Positions 61,301 to 64,000 of a stretch of DNA of 64,000 bases are shown here, in pieces. Under the pieces are notes generated by a model that saw only the letters and a list, made by a program, of their open reading frames with translations, was not told the origin of the DNA and searched no databases. The translations under genes were made by a program, and so were the position numbers. Origin of the DNA: Strigamia acuminata (lineage: Eukaryota; Arthropoda; Chilopoda; Geophilomorpha; Linotaeniidae); contig CASHSZ010000091.1 in NCBI GenBank assembly GCA_949358305.1, forward strand, positions 164,001 through 228,000. Reading direction: 5' to 3'. How positions within the stretch are numbered: position 1 is the first letter of the stretch; each line of letters begins with the position of its first letter.

Positions 61301-62111
61301 TTACGTCAATGATGAACACACTGACTGGGACGAATTTCTTCCATTTCTCCTGTTTTCATATAACACGGCCGTTCATGAAACAACAGGATATACACCACAC
61401 TATTTACTTCGTGGATATGATGTGGATTTGACAGTAGATGTTAATTTGGACTTGCCACAGAAAGAATATACATTAAGAACAGCAAAATTCATTCGAGCAG
61501 CCAGGAAAATTGCAAATGAGAGACTTGAAAAACAATCTGCAAAAAGTAAGAAAAGATTTGATGAAGACAGAGTCAACAAAGAATTTGAACCAGGTGAATT
61601 GGTTTATCTAAAAACCATCAACAGAAAAGTTGGCCTGTCAGAGAAGCTTTTACCCCAATTTTCCGGCCCGTATGAAATTGTGCGAAGAACTGCACCTAAT
61701 GACTATGAAATCATCAATTCTACAAGAAAGAAAAGTGACATAGTGAATGTAGAAAGGTTAAAACCATATAAGGAACGAATTGAAGAAGAAATAGATGAAG
61801 TTCTGAAAGATATGCCAGAAAAGAAAGTGAAATTTGCTGATAAAGTGAAAAAAATCAGTAAAAAAGGTGAAATTGTAGTTGAAAACACAGAAAAACTAGT
61901 GAGAACAACGAAAATTAAGCCAAAAGAACGTTATATAGATGATACAGAACAGATTTCTCTAAAATCACTATTTGAACCACAGCCTACGGTGAAAACGAAT
62001 GAAAATCAACTTCAAAACCCGCCACTAGATGGCGCAAGTCCACAAACCAACGATTTCCGGTCGCGCAGACTCAGACCGCGTAAGCGAAAAGACTATCGCC
62101 ATTTCTACTGA
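58386..62111 (+). CDS. Gypsy Pol: protease, reverse transcriptase, RNase H, integrase
   Basis: 1241 codons from the ATG at 58386; the frame is open back to 58299, so entry by -1 frameshift from gag is likelier than this ATG. Aspartic protease: DSG at 21-23 and LLLGDNFL at 88-95. RT: about 310-490, with catalytic D374 (MMDLIQGY) and YLDD at 436-439. RNase H: D585 (CDASAYG), E626 and D651 (TDHS), with a late DAD at 692-694. Integrase: zinc residues H794, H801, C831 and C834, then the D864, D924, E960 triad with 35 residues between the last two, then a GPY motif at 1094-1096. All catalytic residues are present and no stop or shift is seen. The basic C-terminal tail (1130-1241) has no chromodomain. 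The enzyme set copies element RNA into DNA and integrates it. Confidence 0.95.
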   Translation: MDELLQIPVVLNGMEITGVLDSGGFRNIISEDLVRTLQLKYQPCPGVRLRVVDGSLIVPEGKTRITIDVGQQQHTIDVLIVNGFGRHLLLGDNFLRSAKCKLDYDQQKIFVGPKNEQQEVFPMSKNYTDVNYIARVLKPITIPALHECVVPIKIAKKVDDELFIEPLSGVIDRFGVICCKTLTKFRKGEGVLRVANPTKKTIYLGKNSAIAKAFYVIESGVLDENRVNQFDFSTAMANDNMTPSQQGLMLRLLEKNSDRFAKTDNDLGRAHTIKHRIDTGDSPPIHLQPYRRSIKEKEIEDAETKKLLEQGVIRESESPWSAPVLLVKKRDGKWRFCVDWRRLNAVTKKMVYPLPRIDDTLDQLAGAKYFSMMDLIQGYHQVEIDEQDREKTAFTTSSGHYEFNVLGMGLCNSPAAFQKLMNKVLGNLLGKVCIAYLDDLIVFSKTFDQHLVDLEAVFQKLRTANLKVKLSKCTFATHTIRYLGHVVDAEGISPDPRNLDSVAKFPIPVNVKQLRGFLGLCSYYRKFIKGFADISKPLVNLTKKDEKFDWGPPHDKAFHTLRNALITVPVLAHPDFTQPFMISCDASAYGLGAILKQKVNNQERVIAYASRMMSTAEMNYTATDREMLAIIFAIEKFRPYLYGQKFQIITDHSALQWLKGVRNPNGRLARWALQLAEYDFEIFHKSGKKHTDADALSRIQEELSEEEIEKLPSLFLENLDLPVEQRKDPKLLDLITALENQEQLPRKRRRPLKQFVLQNKTLFRKKKLNSSLNMEDLLLVVPKQLQKDVLYEMHDGLLGAHLGLAKTWKRIRTRFFWTRIYKDVRNYVLSCQHCAKAKTMTTPAKGLMQPWSTVSKPFERIGIDTLGPFPLSRLGNKHVFVVTDYLSRNAIARPAAAATALEAAKTLLYEVILKEGSPREILSDRGTEYRNKMVEEVSNMFKSLHKTTSGYHPRTNGLTERFNATFAKMLQSYVNDEHTDWDEFLPFLLFSYNTAVHETTGYTPHYLLRGYDVDLTVDVNLDLPQKEYTLRTAKFIRAARKIANERLEKQSAKSKKRFDEDRVNKEFEPGELVYLKTINRKVGLSEKLLPQFSGPYEIVRRTAPNDYEIINSTRKKSDIVNVERLKPYKERIEEEIDEVLKDMPEKKVKFADKVKKISKKGEIVVENTEKLVRTTKIKPKERYIDDTEQISLKSLFEPQPTVKTNENQLQNPPLDGASPQTNDFRSRRLRPRKRKDYRHFY
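62022..62035 (+). promoter_or_regulatory. CTCF-consensus match inside the pol 3' end
   Basis: CCACTAGATGGCGC fits the CTCF consensus CCASYAGRKGGCRS at every position. It lies in coding sequence near the pol C-terminus. Binding is not shown. Confidence 0.35.
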
Positions 62112-63157
62112 TTTTGTCTACGGTGAACGCGAACTAATAGCGTGACCCGGAAAACAAGAACTTCCGACATTTAAGTTGACATTTTGTGTTTGAAATTGTG
62201 TTACAAAAGGTTGTGTAAGTGTGTTAAATAATTATAGGTGATTTTTTTGGAATGAAATGTGAAGTTTTAAACGTTTTTATAAGCGGACTGCGCGAAACGA
62301 AATTAATCGCGATCTTCGTCGATTTGCTTTGAATTTTTATAGCATTTAATAAGTTAGATAAAATTTTGAAATAATTTGAAATTGAATTTAGTAGTGTAAT
62401 AGTTTAATTTAAAAATAGTTTTAAAGAATAAATTGGAAAAATTTAATTTGAATAATGCGAATTGACTGAGGACGCGAGTGGAATCTATCGCGAATTTTGC
62501 TTGAAAATATAATGTGTTGAAAATTTTGATAAATTTAATGTAAATATTTCACAGCATAATTTTGATTGAATGTTAGAAGGAGTTAATTATTGTAAATAAT
62601 TGAAATAAGTTGATGTTTTAACGGTATTGTTAATTTTAAAGAAAATTAGAGAAATAGGAAAAATATTTTTTGAATTTGTTTATTCCCATTTTGGAAAATT
62701 GTTAAGAGTTGTAATTTATTATGAAAATGCTTGTTTTTTAATGTGAATAGTTTTGAATATTGAGTGACAGAATAATTTATATTTATTTTTCATCTTGTTT
62801 TAATTTAAAATGTGAACTTTGATTTTGATAATTTAATTTTGACAAAATTTTCTTTTGACTTACGTTTTTTTGTTAGACTTTTCAAATATGTAAAGATGAA
62901 CAATGGAAAAGCAAATATTGTATTAGTGATATTAAGTTAGTTTAAGTTGAATTATTTTATGATTTGATCAGAATGGTAACATTGGAATAAAAGGGAGTAA
63001 AGTTAACTCCAGAATAATTTAAGTTTGTGTGATAACTATGAAACAGCTGAGTGATAACTTATGAAAGGTAGAAATAGCCGAACATTCCTTAAGAATGTCC
63101 GATTTAAAAGACACCTGTCTGGTATCGAAATTTGTATTTTGGGGTCCAAAACACAGC
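62112..63157 (+). other. AT-rich 3' untranslated region of the Gypsy element
   Basis: About 1 kb without any frame over 60 codons, so no env gene or clear env remnant. Mostly T- and A-rich, with loosely repeated AATTTTGAAATAATTTG-like words. I see no other feature. Confidence 0.7.
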
Positions 63158-63168
63158 AAAAAAGGGAG
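63158..63168 (+). other. Polypurine tract of the Gypsy element
   Basis: AAAAAAGGGAG, one base before the TGTCACG start of the 3' LTR. Position and composition are typical of the plus-strand primer. Confidence 0.8.
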
Positions 63169-63169
63169 T

Positions 63170-63278
63170 TGTCACGTGTACGAACCGTGCCAATTGATGC
63201 GCGATTCGTAGCACGTAATTCGAATCATTATTAGGTTAAATGTTGCTAAATTTCGGCCACAGATGGCGCTGACGGCTT
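63170..63278 (+). repeat. 3' LTR fragment of the Gypsy element
   Basis: The first 109 bp of the LTR, identical to 55353-55461 (offset 7817). It stops after GACGGCTT. The next bases do not continue the LTR, so the TATA box, R, U5 and right-hand target duplication are missing here. Confidence 0.9.
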
Positions 63279-63502
63279 ATATGTGGGATTTAGGCCCACT
63301 TGAGGCTACCCACACAACTGGGATTTGATAGGAAATAAAGAGTCATTTTAATTAGGTTTAAATTCAATCTAGTTTTTATTTAACCAGACAGCAAAGCTGT
63401 TTGATTATTCTTTCAAATGGATGAGTTTACTCTGTTTACATTGGCACAATTCTTAAACTCAAATAATGAACTACATAAATTATATAAATTATATAAACTC
63501 TA
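63279..63502. other. Unassigned sequence between LTR fragment and duplicated flank
   Basis: 224 bp with no similarity that I can see to the rest of the window. It starts ATATGTGGGATTTAGGCCCAC, with a small GTGGG/CCCAC hairpin. It contains AATAAA near 63341 and the tandem word TATAAAT near 63480. It could be a different U3 of the third element's LTR, the right flank of an old insertion, or a third repeat. Confidence 0.4.
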
Positions 63503-64000
63503 ACAGCAAAGTTGTAGTTACATAAAAACTGCACGAAATAAAGATTGTGACATACTAAAATGATCACAAGAATACCAGGAATATTTAATCTAATCACAAC
63601 AATAAGATCTGAAAAGTAAAACAGTGCAAACGGAGCAAAAACAATGATCGTCAAGCAGACGATCGAGACAGCCAATCAGCGTCAAGCAAAATGATGTCAT
63701 CAAAACATTTGAATTCCGAACGGAATAAAAATGCAAAAATAGCAAAGAATACAGGTGAAAACACTTCGAAATGAAATAATAAATAAGTATAATAGTATAA
63801 TAAATTCAAAGCAAACGATTACATCATCAAAATTGCCGATAAATCAACATGGCGCCCAACGGTCACCTAATCGGCGGCAAAGCAACACAGTTTGAAAATA
63901 CAAGTTTAAGATTTGAATAAAAACACCTGACAATGTTGAAATAAATATAGGAAATATAATTTCCCGAACAAAACCACACTATTTAATCAAAACTACACAG
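63503..64000 (+). repeat. Exact copy of 54806-55303
   Basis: 498 bp identical, by eye and without gaps, to 54806-55303 (offset 8697), running to the end of the window. It includes the last 347 bp of the candidate third LTR (to 63849), the tRNA-Lys-like primer site (63850-63861) and the start of the leader. In the first copy the Gypsy LTR begins 49 bases after the corresponding end point. A short reverse frame in both copies has no coding signs. Confidence 0.9.

Larger units (their letters stand above)
55353..63278 (+). mobile_element. Ty3/Gypsy LTR retrotransposon, 3' LTR truncated
   Basis: Plus-strand element: 572-bp 5' LTR, primer site, about 0.85-1.27 kb leader, gag, pol in the -1 frame, about 1 kb AT-rich 3' region, polypurine tract and only the first 109 bp of the 3' LTR. 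Domain order protease-RT-RNase H-integrase is that of Ty3/Gypsy (Metaviridae). No env ORF and no chromodomain. Both ORFs are unbroken and the 109 shared LTR bases are identical, so it is young. With a truncated 3' LTR this copy lacks the R-U5 part needed for a normal transcript end and strand transfer, so it is probably not mobile by itself, though its proteins may be made. Confidence 0.92.

Noticed and set aside
62112-63157. Possible env gene in the Gypsy element
   Set aside because: No frame above 60 codons and no signal peptide or membrane pattern; AT-rich noncoding DNA.
1-64000. tRNA or rRNA genes
   Set aside because: The only tRNA-like sequences are short primer-site complements next to LTRs; no cloverleaf or rRNA core seen by eye.

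Overview
The window is animal, most likely insect, repeat DNA. It has no host gene, operon or RNA gene that I can recognise. It is AT-rich and dominated by a tandem satellite. The only intact coding regions belong to LTR retrotransposons: one BEL/Pao-type (a lineage known from animals) and one Ty3/Gypsy-type without a chromodomain. I cannot name the species.

Layout. Positions 1-23922 and 30500-54359 are a single satellite array of about 48 kb, split by an insertion. Its monomers come in two kinds: A (140 bp) and B (about 147 bp). They share a nearly invariant right half of about 90 bp and differ in the left half. Monomer variants recur in the same order in kilobase-scale near-identical blocks, which is a nested higher-order repeat as expected of (peri)centromeric DNA. 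Positions 23923-30499 hold a complete, very young LTR element with two 1358-bp LTRs in which I see no difference and a 4-bp target duplication AGTC. Its single long ORF (26101-29106) encodes BEL/Pao Gag, three zinc knuckles and a retropepsin-like protease. It then continues not into reverse transcriptase but into a complete TK1-type thymidine kinase with its P-loop, catalytic Glu and four zinc cysteines. There is no RT, RNase H or integrase, so it should depend on a partner element. This is the most unusual thing in the window.

The satellite stops at 54359, where another LTR begins (54358-55152, TGTTG...CAACA, followed at once by a tRNA-Lys-like primer site). Next to it lies a Ty3/Gypsy element (55353-63278). 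It has a 572-bp 5' LTR, a gag ORF without a zinc knuckle, a -1 frameshift heptamer GGGAAAC directly before the gag stop, and an intact 1241-codon pol (protease, RT, RNase H, integrase). Its 3' LTR is cut off after 109 bp. Then come 224 bp of unassigned sequence and, from 63503 to the end, an exact copy of the region that precedes the Gypsy element. This indicates either a tandem duplication or a second copy of the third LTR element.

How the parts work together. The Gypsy element looks able to make all its own enzymes. The BEL-like element can supply Gag, perhaps protease, and a dTMP-making enzyme, but must borrow polymerase and integrase. Why it carries the kinase is inference: raising the dTTP supply for reverse transcription in non-dividing cells is the simplest idea.
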